Below are positions 52,373-61,840 of a stretch of 64,000 nt of DNA, in pieces. How positions within the stretch are numbered: the stretch's first letter is position 1; each line of letters starts with the position of its first letter. A program made the translations under genes and the position numbers. The notes under the pieces are model-generated. The model saw only the letters and a list, made by a program, of their open reading frames with translations. It was not told where the DNA came from and made no database searches. Origin of the DNA: Mycetocola lacteus (GTDB lineage: Bacteria > Actinomycetota > Actinomycetes > Actinomycetales > Microbacteriaceae); the NCBI RefSeq assembly GCF_003667575.1, contig NZ_RCUY01000002.1, forward strand, positions 434,001 through 498,000. The letters are read 5' to 3'.

Positions 52373-55189
52373 GTGTCATCCCTACTCTATTCGCTGGGCC
52401 GCTGGGCCTTCGGCGCCCGCAAACTTGTGCTGGGTATCTGGATCGTGATCCTCGCCCTGTTCGGTGCGGGCGCGGGCCTGCTCGGTCAGGGTACCGAGAA
52501 CAGTTTCAGCATCCCGGGCACCGAATCCCAGGTCGCCCTCGACAGCCTCAAGACCACCTTCCCCCAGATCAGTGGCGCGTCCGGTCAGATCGTGGTGGTC
52601 AGCGGCGACAAGCTCAAGGTCGACGATCCGGCCATCAAGAAGAGCGTTGAAGACACCGTCTCGACCCTGGAAAAGATCGACGGCATCGAGGGCGCGGTTT
52701 CGCCCTTTGGCGACACGGTCAAGGGCAATATTGCCGATAACGATCGTGCCGCGCTGATCTCGATCCAGTTCTCCGGCACCGCGCTTGAGGTCAAGCCCAA
52801 GACCATCGACGGCGTGGAAAACGCGCTGGCCGATCTGAAGAAGGAACTGCCGCAGGGGGCCACCGCGTCCCTCGGTGGCGACGTCTTCAACGCCGAGGTG
52901 CCCGCCGTCTCGCTGACCGAGGCCGTGGGTGTGGTGGTTGCGCTGATCGTGTTGCTGTTCACCTTTGGCTCGGTCGTGGCCGCGGGAATGCCGCTGCTCA
53001 ACGCCCTGATGGGTGTGGGTGTGTCGGCGCTCGCGATCATGTTTGTGACCGTCTTCGGCTCGGTCCCGTCCACGACCCTGATGCTCGCCCTGATGCTGGG
53101 CCTGGCGGTGGGCATCGACTACGCCCTGTTCATCCTGGCCAGACATACCGAGCAATTGGCGCGCGGAATGGACCCACGCGAGTCCGCCGCCCGCGCCATC
53201 GCGACCGCCGGTTCGGCCGTGGTCTTCGCCGGTCTGACCGTGATGATCGCCCTGGTGGGCCTGTTCGTTGCCGGCATCCCCTTCCTCACCACGATGGGTA
53301 TCGGCGCCGCCGCATCGGTTCTGGTGGCCGTCCTCATCTCGCTGACCCTGATGCCCGCGATGCTCGGCTTTGCCGGCGAACGCCTGCGCCCCAAGGTGGG
53401 CAGCCGCGCCGAACGCCGCGCGCTGAAGAACGCCGCCCGCACCGAGAAGCGTGCTGCCCGCCGCGGAAAGGGTGCGGCCGACGACACGAAGCCCGCCCAC
53501 GCCGCCCCGGCCCCCGCCGCCGCGCCCGTGCACACCGAGCCCAAGCCCAACCGCTTCTTCCTCGGCTGGGTGCGCGCGGTGACCCGCTTCCCGCTGGTCA
53601 CCATCATCGTGATCGTGGTGGGTCTCGGTGCCGCCGCCCTGCCCGGTCTACACCTGCGTCTAGCCCTGCCGGATGCCGGATCGCACGCCCCGGGTTCGGA
53701 GTCGCGCGAAACCTACGACAGCATCGCCGATAACTTCGGTGCCGGATTCAACGGTCCGCTGATCGTCACCGGAACGATCGTCAAGAGCACCGATCCGCTC
53801 AAGCTGATGTCGGACATGGCCGCCGAGATCGAGAAGCTCCCCGGCGTGAAGTCCGTTCCGCTGGCCACCCCCAACGCCTCGGCGGACACCGGAATCATCC
53901 AGGTGATCCCGAGCGACGGACCCAACTCGCAGCAGACGCAGGACCTGGTGGCGAAGATCCGCTCGATGCACTATCACTTCCAGGACAAGTACGGCGTCTC
54001 GCTCTCGGTCACCGGCTACACGGCCATGGCGATCGACGTCTCGACCATGCTCGGCGGCGCACTGCTACCATTCGGTCTGCTCGTGGTGGGCCTCTCGCTG
54101 GTGCTGCTGACGATGGTGTTCCGCTCGATCTGGGTCCCGATCAAGGCGACCCTGGGCTACCTGCTGAGTGTGGGTGTGTCCTTCGGTGTGGTCGCCGCTG
54201 TGTTCGAACTGGGCTGGGCTGCAGACCTGTTCAACGTGCATCAAACCGGTCCGGTGATCTCGTTTATGCCCATCCTGCTGATGGGTGTGCTGTTTGGACT
54301 CGCGATGGACTACGAGGTCTTCCTGGTAGCCCGAATGCGTGAGGAGTACGTCCACGGGGCCACCGCCAAACAGGCCATCGAACGCGGCTTCACCGGTTCG
54401 GCCAAGGTGGTGACCGCCGCCGCGATCATCATGATCGCCGTCTTCGCAGCCTTCATCCCCGAGGGTGATAACAACATCAAGCCGATCGCCCTGGGCCTGG
54501 CCGTGGGTGTGGCCGTGGATGCGTTCATCGTCCGCATGATGCTGGTCCCCGCGGTGCTCGCGCTACTCGGTGACCGCGCCTGGAAGATGCCGCGCTGGCT
54601 CGATAAGATCCTGCCGTCCTTCGACGTGGAGGGCGAGAGCCTGTCCCACGACATCAAGCTGCGCGAGTGGCCCGAGCCCGGCAACACCGACGCGATCGTG
54701 GGGGCGGACCTGCGTCCCGCCGGCGACCGCTTCGCCCCGGTGGGTGTCTCGGTTCGGCCCGGTGATGTGCTCACGGTGTCGGGTCCGGCGTCCGCGGTGT
54801 CCCAGACCCTGTTGACGCTGACCGGCCGCCAGGAGGTGACCGAGGGCATCCTCAAGGTCACCGGACGCGTGCTGCCGACCCATGCCGGGGCCGTGCGTCG
54901 CCGTGCGGCCTGGGTGGATATCAGCCACACCAGCGAGCGGGCCTTTGAGGCGCTGCTCGCCGAGAACCCGGAGATCCTGGCGATCGACGGCGTGGACCAC
55001 CTGGATCCGCTGACTCGCACCCGCCTGCGCGACCGGCTCGAGGCCGCTCGCGCCCGGGTGGCCGCAAGCCGGCCGCTCACCCTGATTCTGGGAACCACCG
55101 ACCCGGCCATCGCGGCCGAGTGCGTCGCCCCCGCGGCGACGGTGGTTTCGATGACCCTCTCGACCGTGAAATCCGAGGTGCTCGTATGA
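52373..55189 (+). CDS. MMPL-family exporter with C-terminal degenerate ABC-ATPase-like domain
   Basis: 938 residues from GTG 52373 (AGGAG upstream); the longer frame crosses the operators. Two MMPL halves: LGLAVGIDYALFILARHTEQLARG (residues about 250) and LLMGVLFGLAMDYEVFLVARMREEYV (about 645), each with the Asp-Tyr pair of the proton relay. About 100 cytoplasmic residues follow the last helix, then residues 791-938 read like an ABC-ATPase without working motifs: SGPASAVSQT at 803-812 in place of GxGKT, and ILAIDGVDHLD in place of Walker B. The tail overlaps the YhgE gene by 4 bp. Substrate, likely a lipid or drug, unknown. Confidence 0.85.
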   Translation: MSSLLYSLGRWAFGARKLVLGIWIVILALFGAGAGLLGQGTENSFSIPGTESQVALDSLKTTFPQISGASGQIVVVSGDKLKVDDPAIKKSVEDTVSTLEKIDGIEGAVSPFGDTVKGNIADNDRAALISIQFSGTALEVKPKTIDGVENALADLKKELPQGATASLGGDVFNAEVPAVSLTEAVGVVVALIVLLFTFGSVVAAGMPLLNALMGVGVSALAIMFVTVFGSVPSTTLMLALMLGLAVGIDYALFILARHTEQLARGMDPRESAARAIATAGSAVVFAGLTVMIALVGLFVAGIPFLTTMGIGAAASVLVAVLISLTLMPAMLGFAGERLRPKVGSRAERRALKNAARTEKRAARRGKGAADDTKPAHAAPAPAAAPVHTEPKPNRFFLGWVRAVTRFPLVTIIVIVVGLGAAALPGLHLRLALPDAGSHAPGSESRETYDSIADNFGAGFNGPLIVTGTIVKSTDPLKLMSDMAAEIEKLPGVKSVPLATPNASADTGIIQVIPSDGPNSQQTQDLVAKIRSMHYHFQDKYGVSLSVTGYTAMAIDVSTMLGGALLPFGLLVVGLSLVLLTMVFRSIWVPIKATLGYLLSVGVSFGVVAAVFELGWAADLFNVHQTGPVISFMPILLMGVLFGLAMDYEVFLVARMREEYVHGATAKQAIERGFTGSAKVVTAAAIIMIAVFAAFIPEGDNNIKPIALGLAVGVAVDAFIVRMMLVPAVLALLGDRAWKMPRWLDKILPSFDVEGESLSHDIKLREWPEPGNTDAIVGADLRPAGDRFAPVGVSVRPGDVLTVSGPASAVSQTLLTLTGRQEVTEGILKVTGRVLPTHAGAVRRRAAWVDISHTSERAFEALLAENPEILAIDGVDHLDPLTRTRLRDRLEAARARVAASRPLTLILGTTDPAIAAECVAPAATVVSMTLSTVKSEVLV

Positions 55190-57336
55190 GCTCACTAACC
55201 GACCTCCTGCAGCGGCCGGGGCGCACCCCGCGTCGCCGCGTCCTCTCGATCATCGGGCTGGTCCTGGTGCCGCTGGTGATCGCGGGCATCCTGGTGTGGG
55301 CGCTGTGGGATCCCTCCAGCCGCCTGCACAACGTCCGCGCCGCGATTGTGAACGAGGACAAGCCGGTCACCGTGAACGGCCAGCTGGTGCCCCTGGGGCG
55401 TCAGCTGACCGCGGGCCTGGTGTCCGCACCGGGCAAGACCGAGACCAACTACGACTGGACCATCACCGACGCCGACGACGCCCGCAGCGGACTCGCCTCG
55501 GGTGAGTACGTGGCCGTGGTGACGATCCCCAAGGACTTCTCGGCCGCCGCGACCTCGATCTCCGGGGACAAGCCGCGCGAGGCCGTGATCGACGTGACCA
55601 CGAGCGACGCCGCCAAGCTGGTGGACGGCGCGATCAGCCAGACCGTGGCCAACACCGCCGCCTCACTCAGCGGAAAGCAGCTGACCGAAACCTACCTCGA
55701 CAACATCTACGTGGGCTTCAACACCCTCGGCGAGCAGATCGGTAAGGCCTCCGACGGGGCCAGCCAGCTCGCCGACGGCGCGGGCAAGCTCAGCGGCGGA
55801 CTCGGCCAGGTGGGCGAGGGCGTGACCCAGCTCGGATCCGGTGCCGGCGCGCTGGCCGATGGTGCCGGGCAGCTCAACACGGGTGTCGGAGCCCTCGCGT
55901 CCGGTGCCGACCAGCTGAGCTCGGGAGCCGGACAGCTCGCCCAGGGAACCGGACCGCTGGCCCAGGGCGCGCAGCAGCTCGCCGGTGGCGCCAGCCAGCT
56001 CCACGACGGGCTGAACGCGCTGAGCGGCGGCCTGCAGGGCATCAAGCAGGCCGACGCCCCGCTGCGCGAAGGTTTGACCAAGACCAGCCAGCTAGTGACC
56101 GGAAATACCGCGGTCGCCGGGCAGCTCGGTCAGCTTGCCGCCGAGTGCGCAACGAGCGGTGCCAGCCAGGCCTTCTGTGAGCAGCTAGGCGCGACCGTGG
56201 GAGGATCCACCGGCGCAATCGCGCGTCTGGCCGGCGCCGAAATCGCCATCAACGGCAGTAACGAGCCGACCTCCAAGACTCCCGGCCTCGTCGCCGGCGT
56301 CAACGGACTGCTCGACGGACTGACCAAGCCCGCCGCTCCGAGCCAGCCCTCGGCCCTCGATGGTCTCGCCGCCCTCGCCACCGCCAGCGGCCAGCTCGCC
56401 ACCGGTGCCGCCGGCCTCGCCGACGGTGCGGGCAAGCTCAACACCGGTGCCGCGGGCCTCGCCCAGGGTGCCGCCGGCCTCGCCGAGGGTACCCACAAGC
56501 TGCAGACCGGTTCCTCCGGACTCGCCGACGGTGCCACCAAGCTGAGCACCGGAATCTCGCAGCTCGGCGAGGGCTTCACCCCGCTGACCGAGGGTGCCAC
56601 CTCGCTTGAGGGCGGTGCAGTGCAGCTCGCCGACGGCCTGAAGACCGCGGTGGACCAGCTGCCCAGCTACTCCAAGCAGCAGCGCGAGAAGCTCTCCAGT
56701 GTGGTGGCCGATCCGATCCGCACCGGCGGCAAGGAGAACGCCACCGAGAGCCTCGGCGGCGCACTCGGCGCGCAGGGTGCCCCGTTCTACGCGGTACTCG
56801 CGCTGTGGCTCGGAGCGTTGGCGACCTTCCTGGTGCTGCGTCCGCTGCCGATCGGCGCGCACGGCTCCACCCGTCCGTCGCCGCTGCTCGCGCTGCGCGC
56901 GTTCTGGCCGGGTGCCCTACTCGGAGCCGGTCAGGGTCTGCTGGTCGCCGCGGTGCTGGCACCCCTGCTCAAGATCGACTTCTGGCCCTGGGCCGGATTC
57001 GCCGCGATCGCGATGCTCGCCGGTGTCGCCTTCGCAGCCACCAACCAGGCGCTCGGCGCGCTGCTGGGCGGGGTGGGTAAGTTCATCTCGATGATCGTCG
57101 CAATCGTGGTCCTGGCCAGCGGCATCATCGCGACCGCCCCGGCCCTGCTGCAGTCAGCCGTCGGCTGGATGCCGGTCGGACCCGCCAGCGACGCCCTGCG
57201 GGCGATCACCGGTGACGGCTCCCCCGCCGGCTCGATCACCGTGCTGGTGCTGTGGACCGTGGGCGCGCTGCTGGTCAGCACGTTCGCCGCGGCACGAGCG
57301 CGACGTAAGCCGGAACCGGTAGAGGATCGCATCTAG
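55186..57336 (+). CDS. YhgE/Pip-domain membrane protein
   Basis: 716 residues from ATG 55186, coupled to the MMPL gene. One N-terminal helix (VLSIIGLVLVPLVIAGILVWALW), an external part with LVDGAISQTVANTAASLSGKQL, then a long run of seven-residue units such as LADGAGKLSGG and LASGADQLSSG (about 190-520), and five to six C-terminal helices (an ABC-2-type end). These are features of the YhgE/Pip family, seen with T7SS and phage-receptor proteins elsewhere. Probably works with the MMPL exporter. Confidence 0.9.
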   Translation: MSSLTDLLQRPGRTPRRRVLSIIGLVLVPLVIAGILVWALWDPSSRLHNVRAAIVNEDKPVTVNGQLVPLGRQLTAGLVSAPGKTETNYDWTITDADDARSGLASGEYVAVVTIPKDFSAAATSISGDKPREAVIDVTTSDAAKLVDGAISQTVANTAASLSGKQLTETYLDNIYVGFNTLGEQIGKASDGASQLADGAGKLSGGLGQVGEGVTQLGSGAGALADGAGQLNTGVGALASGADQLSSGAGQLAQGTGPLAQGAQQLAGGASQLHDGLNALSGGLQGIKQADAPLREGLTKTSQLVTGNTAVAGQLGQLAAECATSGASQAFCEQLGATVGGSTGAIARLAGAEIAINGSNEPTSKTPGLVAGVNGLLDGLTKPAAPSQPSALDGLAALATASGQLATGAAGLADGAGKLNTGAAGLAQGAAGLAEGTHKLQTGSSGLADGATKLSTGISQLGEGFTPLTEGATSLEGGAVQLADGLKTAVDQLPSYSKQQREKLSSVVADPIRTGGKENATESLGGALGAQGAPFYAVLALWLGALATFLVLRPLPIGAHGSTRPSPLLALRAFWPGALLGAGQGLLVAAVLAPLLKIDFWPWAGFAAIAMLAGVAFAATNQALGALLGGVGKFISMIVAIVVLASGIIATAPALLQSAVGWMPVGPASDALRAITGDGSPAGSITVLVLWTVGALLVSTFAAARARRKPEPVEDRI

Positions 57337-57346
57337 CTCTCCCCAC

Positions 57347-57388
57347 ACAACGCCGGGTGGTACGGATTTCCGTACCACCCGGCGTTGT
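57347..57388 (+). terminator. Terminator hairpin after yhgE-like gene
   Basis: A 19-bp perfect stem beginning ACAACGCCGGGTGG, loop ATTT, ending GGCGTTGT, followed by TATAT. Confidence 0.85.
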
Positions 57389-57463
57389 TATATCGGAGCC
57401 CGTTTTGTCTGGCGGATGAACAAACCCCCGCGGCGGCTGCACCATCATGCACGCCCGCCCCGA

Positions 57464-57475
57464 TAGGGTGTGGGG
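57464..57475 (+). promoter_or_regulatory. -10 element of leaderless AEC gene
   Basis: TAGGGT, GTGGGG, then ATG on the plus strand. Confidence 0.55.
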
Positions 57476-58405
57476 ATGGGCGGCGTACTCACGGGATTCG
57501 GGATCATTGCGGTCGTCATCCTTGCCGGATACCTCCTGGCTCGCTCAGGTGCCGCCGGTCCGCAGGGGCAGTTTGTTCTCAATCGGGTCGCGTTTTTTGT
57601 GGCCACCCCGGCGCTGCTGTTCTACACGCTCGCGCACGCGGAGATCGCCACGATGTTCTCCAGCCGCCTGCCCCTGGCCGCGATGACCGCGTTTGGTGCC
57701 GCCGGGCTCTTCCTGCTGCTGGCACCACTCGTGCGGCGCGGAAAAAAGCGCACGGTTCCCGAGCAGGCCCTTGGCGCGCTGTCGGCCTCACTGCTGAACG
57801 CCAATAACATCGGGCTTCCGGTGGCCCTCTACGTGTTTGGGGACTACGCCGAGGTGGTCCCGGTCCTGCTGTTCCAGCTGCTGATTCTCAACCCGATCGT
57901 GCTGATCGTGCTGGATCTCGGCACCTCGGGCCGGGTGACCCTGCGCGGAATCCTCAGCCAACCGTTCCGCAATCCGATGGTTATCGCCTCGGCCCTGGGT
58001 GTGCTCGTCGCGGTCTCCGAAATCCCCGTCCCCGAGGCCGTGTTTGAGCCGTTCCACATCATCGGTGGGGCCGCAATCCCGATGATTCTGATCGCGTTCG
58101 GGATGTCCCTGCACGGTTCCAAACCCCTCGCGGCCGGGGAGCATACCGGGGAGATTATCCTGGCGAGCCTGATCAAGGTCGCGGTGATGCCCGCGCTCGC
58201 GCTGGGCTTCGGCGTGCTGGTGCTGGGGATCTCCGGTCCCGAACTCACCGCCGCGGTGATGATTTCGGCGCTGCCCACCGCCCAGAACGTCTACAACTTC
58301 GCCAGCCGCTACAACGTGGGAATGGTCGCGTCCCGCGACACCGTGCTCCTCACCACGGTGCTCGCGGTTCCGGCGCTCAGCCTCATCGCGGCCCTGATGA
58401 TGTAG
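57476..58405 (+). CDS. AEC-family (auxin efflux carrier-like) transporter
   Basis: 309 residues from ATG 57476, supported by TAGGGT six bases upstream rather than by the GTG two codons earlier. About ten helices in two halves; conserved NANNIGLPVALYVFGD and ALPTAQNVYNFASRYN mark the crossover regions. Substrates in bacteria include organic acids such as malate and malonate; not determinable here. Confidence 0.9.
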   Translation: MGGVLTGFGIIAVVILAGYLLARSGAAGPQGQFVLNRVAFFVATPALLFYTLAHAEIATMFSSRLPLAAMTAFGAAGLFLLLAPLVRRGKKRTVPEQALGALSASLLNANNIGLPVALYVFGDYAEVVPVLLFQLLILNPIVLIVLDLGTSGRVTLRGILSQPFRNPMVIASALGVLVAVSEIPVPEAVFEPFHIIGGAAIPMILIAFGMSLHGSKPLAAGEHTGEIILASLIKVAVMPALALGFGVLVLGISGPELTAAVMISALPTAQNVYNFASRYNVGMVASRDTVLLTTVLAVPALSLIAALMM

Positions 58406-58482
58406 CCGAGCGGCGGTGGCCTGACAATGGCACTACGCGGTGACGGTGAAACCCCAGAGGCGGCGGCGGCCCGGGAAGGGCG

Positions 58483-59160
58483 CTATGCGGTCAGGCTCAC
58501 CCCGAGATGCGTGGCCAGCAAGGGCGCGATCCAGGCGAACTGCTCCTCGGTCATCACGCTCCCGGCGAGGGATTCGATCCCGTTGAGCACCCGCGGTTCC
58601 AGACCGCGCAGGTCTACGTTGTCCAGGCGCGCACCGGTGATGTCCAGGGTGTGGACCTGGGTCCCGGGGAAGGCCAGCCGGGAGACGGTGGCACCGCCCA
58701 GGTCCAGCTCGTCGATGGTGCAGTCGGTGAAAGCCATGTTGGTGATGATCGCCGAACGCAGGTTGAGATAGCCGATCTTGCACCCGATGAAGTGGACGGC
58801 TTCCCAGCCCGCATCGTAGGCTTCGGCAGACCCAAAACGGGAGCCCTCGATCCGCACCTCGCGGAACTGCGAGCGCGCGACCTTGAGAACCGGTGCGTTG
58901 ACCCGTTCGAAGCGGCTATCGATCGCCCGGAATCCGCGCAGGTCCGCGCCATCAAGCTCGACACCCAGAAACTCGCACTCGGTCAGGTCGAGCCCGGCCA
59001 GGGGTGCGCCGCTGAGGTCAACATCGACAAAGCGCAGCGAGTCCAGTCGCTCGCCGGCACGGACCTCGGTGTCCAGACCGGATTCCAGGTGGTCCAGCGG
59101 GGCCGGATCAAATTCGGGGGCGCGCAGGACGCCGGATTTCGAGGGGGAAGACTTCGCCAC
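58483..59160 (-). CDS. Pentapeptide-repeat protein
   Basis: 225 residues from GTG 59160, just after the chorismate mutase stop. A(D/N)LxG-like units run from about residue 45 to 185: LSGAPLAGLDLTECEFLGVELDGADLRGF, FREVRIEGSRFG and LDLGGATVSRLAFPG. This would form a right-handed beta-helix. Some members protect DNA gyrase from quinolones; no evidence for that here. Coupled to the chorismate mutase gene. Confidence 0.85.
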   Translation of the reverse strand: MAKSSPSKSGVLRAPEFDPAPLDHLESGLDTEVRAGERLDSLRFVDVDLSGAPLAGLDLTECEFLGVELDGADLRGFRAIDSRFERVNAPVLKVARSQFREVRIEGSRFGSAEAYDAGWEAVHFIGCKIGYLNLRSAIITNMAFTDCTIDELDLGGATVSRLAFPGTQVHTLDITGARLDNVDLRGLEPRVLNGIESLAGSVMTEEQFAWIAPLLATHLGVSLTA

Positions 59161-59165
59161 GGAGT

Positions 59166-59468
59166 CTAGGCCTCGCGTGCTTCGGCGAGGGTCACGTGGT
59201 GCTGAATCACCTCGGCCACAACGAAGTTGAACCACTTCTCGGCGAAGGCCGGATCCAGCTGGGCGTCCTCGGCGAGGGCACGCAGCCGGGCAACCTGACG
59301 CTTCTCGCGGTCGGGATCGGAGGCGGGCATCTGGTGTTCGGCCTTGAGCTCCCCCACCGCCTGGGTGCATCGGAAGCGTTCGGCGAGCATGTGAATCAAC
59401 GCGGAGTCGATGTTGTCGATGCTGCTACGCAGACGGTTCAGCTGTTCCTGAGGGGTCAATTCGGCCAT
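59166..59468 (-). CDS. Chorismate mutase (AroQ type)
   Basis: 100 residues, all helical. LRSSIDNIDSALIHMLAERFRCTQAVGELKAEHQMPASDPDREKRQVARL carries the AroQ active-site Arg, Lys, Asp and Glu positions. It converts chorismate to prephenate for Phe and Tyr synthesis. ATG 59468 has TAGATT six bases upstream and no Shine-Dalgarno. Confidence 0.9.
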   Translation of the reverse strand: MAELTPQEQLNRLRSSIDNIDSALIHMLAERFRCTQAVGELKAEHQMPASDPDREKRQVARLRALAEDAQLDPAFAEKWFNFVVAEVIQHHVTLAEAREA

Positions 59469-59480
59469 GCATATAATCTA
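59469..59480 (-). promoter_or_regulatory. -10 element of leaderless chorismate mutase gene
   Basis: TAGATT, ATATGC, then ATG on the minus strand. Confidence 0.6.
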
Positions 59481-59483
59481 ATG

Positions 59484-59513
59484 CCCCGGGCAGACAATCG
59501 CGTCCGCCCGGGG
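59484..59513 (-). terminator. Terminator of the ABC exporter operon
   Basis: CCCCGGGC-GAC / GTC-GCCCGGGG with one mismatch, loop AATCGC, between the permease stop and the chorismate mutase promoter. Confidence 0.75.
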
Positions 59514-59552
59514 TATGAGTTTGCCGAGACTCGGCGTGAGCGTGCCCCGGCT

Positions 59553-60947
59553 CTAGGCCCGCTCGGGATGTGCGAGCACCGCCTTCTGGATCGGCCGGGT
59601 GGCCCGCAATGCCAGCCAGACCAGGGCGAGACCGATCACGATGCTCCCCAGCACCACACCGATCGTGCTGGGGCTGATCAGCAGTGCCATGCCGGTGAGC
59701 GGAAACACCACCACACCGCCGATAATCGCCGCGGTGATGGATACCACCATGACCGGGGCAATCGCCTGCCGAGACCGGGCCGACTCGATCATCTCGCGGG
59801 GCATCCCCAGGCGATCCAGGCTCACGGTGATGTCGCGACGGTCCATGACCAGCGCCGCCTGGTTGACTCCGACCGAGACGGCGACCATCAGGAAGGACCC
59901 GATCAGCACCACCACGATGCCGGTAAAGATATCCATCGGCAGGGTTTCAAACCCGTCGGCCCCGTTAGTCCCGTCGTCAATCGCCAGCACCAGGCCGATC
60001 CCGCTTCCGGCGACCACGGCCACAAATGAGGTCATCGCCACGCCACCGACCTGACGCCAGATGGCACCGGGGTTGTCGAGGATCGCACGGGCGGTGATCA
60101 GCTGCGGGACGCTCTTGGCTCGGCGCAGCTGGAGTTTTGCCCACACCGAGAGCAGCCACGGCCCGACCAGGCCAAGCACGGCCAGGCCCACCGCGACGGC
60201 ACCACCGATGGCCAGGGCGATCCCCACCTCGACGTTCAATGCCCCCAGGCTCTGCAGCACCATCGAGATGGCGATCAGGGCTGCCAGCGCGATCAGCGGA
60301 CGGATCCAGTGTGGCTGCGGCTTGCGCTGCCGGGTGCGTACACCCAGCGGTGAGATCACGACCCGGCGCAGTCCGATGACCGAGCTGATCGCGGCCAACA
60401 GGGTCACCCCAAAAACGATCAGCGCCATCGGTCCGGGCCCGATCCACAGCTCCTCGGCACCGATGGGGTGTCCGCGGAAGGAGATCAGCCCCACCAGCGG
60501 GCTGGTGGCCAGCGCAACGAGCACCCCACCGAGTGCACCGAGCAGGGCGATGACCGTGGATTCCAGCACGGTAACCCGGGTGACATCCGCGCCGGTTGCG
60601 CCGATCAGCCGGAGCGAGGCCAGCCGGTCATCGCGACGTCGGGCGGAGAGACGGGCCGCCGCGGCACCGAGCCCCAGCAGGGGGACGATCAGCAGGGACA
60701 GCGCGAGCGCGCTGAGAACCCGGTAGACGATTGCCTCGTCCCCGGTGATTCGCCAAAACATTGCGGTGCCGCCGGCCACGATCACCAGCAGCGCGCTGGT
60801 CACGCCGAAGGCCACGGCGGGCAGGACCAGGGCCGCCGGGCTCTGGGTTCCGGGCCGTGCCAGCATCCAGGTGAGGCGCAGGATCGGCACCCGTCGATGT
60901 GCACGAGTGGGCAGCGGTGCGGGGAAGGTGGTCTGAGTCGTGGTCAT
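59553..60947 (-). CDS. FtsX-like ABC exporter permease
   Basis: 464 residues with about eight helices in two FtsX-type repeats: LSARRRDDRLASLRLIGATGADVTRVTVLESTVIALLGALGGVLVA in the first, and MDRRDITVSLDRLGMPREMIESARSRQA in the second. No large external domain. It overlaps the ATPase gene by 4 bp. Fits MacB/LolE-like or antimicrobial-peptide exporters; the substrate is unknown. Confidence 0.88.
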   Translation of the reverse strand: MTTTQTTFPAPLPTRAHRRVPILRLTWMLARPGTQSPAALVLPAVAFGVTSALLVIVAGGTAMFWRITGDEAIVYRVLSALALSLLIVPLLGLGAAAARLSARRRDDRLASLRLIGATGADVTRVTVLESTVIALLGALGGVLVALATSPLVGLISFRGHPIGAEELWIGPGPMALIVFGVTLLAAISSVIGLRRVVISPLGVRTRQRKPQPHWIRPLIALAALIAISMVLQSLGALNVEVGIALAIGGAVAVGLAVLGLVGPWLLSVWAKLQLRRAKSVPQLITARAILDNPGAIWRQVGGVAMTSFVAVVAGSGIGLVLAIDDGTNGADGFETLPMDIFTGIVVVLIGSFLMVAVSVGVNQAALVMDRRDITVSLDRLGMPREMIESARSRQAIAPVMVVSITAAIIGGVVVFPLTGMALLISPSTIGVVLGSIVIGLALVWLALRATRPIQKAVLAHPERA

Positions 60948-61738
60948 CGGGTTTCTCCCGCCGGACGATCCCAGCCCTCGCCAATAAAGGCCGGAGCCGG
61001 CTGTGCCGGGGCGGCGGCTTCGCCCGGGTGGCCCGGGTTGGCGTGCACGCGGCCATCCCGAATGTGGATGATGCGGTCGCAGCGCGCCGCCACCTCGCGG
61101 TCGTGGGTCACCACCACCAGGGTGTGGCCCTGGCCCACGGTGGAGTGCAGCAGCGCGTCCATGACGTCGGCGGAGGTCTGCGAGTCCAGAGCACCGGTGG
61201 GCTCGTCGGCGAAGATGATCGAAGCTCCGGTGACCTGGGCGCGGGCGATCGCGACGCGCTGAGCCTGACCACCGGAGAGCTCGCCGATGCGGCGATCTCC
61301 GAGTCCGGGCAGGCCCAGGGCGTCCAGCCAGCGCCGGGCGTGGGTTTCACTCTCGGCTCGCGGATATCCCGCCAGCATCATCGGGAGCGCGACGTTTTCG
61401 GTCGCGGTGAGCTCGGGGACCAGTAGTCCCTGCTGAAACACAAAACCGAAGGATTCTCGGCGCAGCTTGGAGCGTTCGCGGTCGGTGAGGGCGCTGACCT
61501 CGATTGGACCGACCGGCCCGTTGAAGGTGACCCGGCCACCATCGGGCACGATGATCCCGGCGAGGGTGTGCAGCAGGGTGGTTTTTCCCGAGCCGGAGGC
61601 GCCCATGATGGCGACGGACTCTCCGGCCGAAAGCGCGAGGTCAACGCCGGCGAGGGCGCGGGTTTTCCCGCCGTATACCTTAACCAGGTTTGCGGCGCTG
61701 AGCACTGTGTGCGTGGGCACGGAGTAGAAATTGTTCAT
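60944..61738 (-). CDS. ABC exporter ATP-binding protein (LolD/MacB type)
   Basis: 264 residues from ATG 61738, with GGAGG upstream; a frame 60 bases longer has no ribosome site. Walker A GASGSGKTT, signature LSGGQAQRVAIARA, Walker B IIFADEPTGALD, H-loop VTHDRE. The N-terminal 15 residues are variable. A C-terminal Pro/Ala tail of about 30 residues is added. Partner of the FtsX-like permease. Confidence 0.92.
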   Translation of the reverse strand: MNNFYSVPTHTVLSAANLVKVYGGKTRALAGVDLALSAGESVAIMGASGSGKTTLLHTLAGIIVPDGGRVTFNGPVGPIEVSALTDRERSKLRRESFGFVFQQGLLVPELTATENVALPMMLAGYPRAESETHARRWLDALGLPGLGDRRIGELSGGQAQRVAIARAQVTGASIIFADEPTGALDSQTSADVMDALLHSTVGQGHTLVVVTHDREVAARCDRIIHIRDGRVHANPGHPGEAAAPAQPAPAFIGEGWDRPAGETR

Positions 61739-61840
61739 GTTTCCATCCTCCGCGCAACCCCGGAGCGGGGCATCGACCGGGCGAGGGAACCCCGTCATCC
61801 GGCAGAGGTATCCACCCCGATGCTTGCGGATGGTGCGGGT

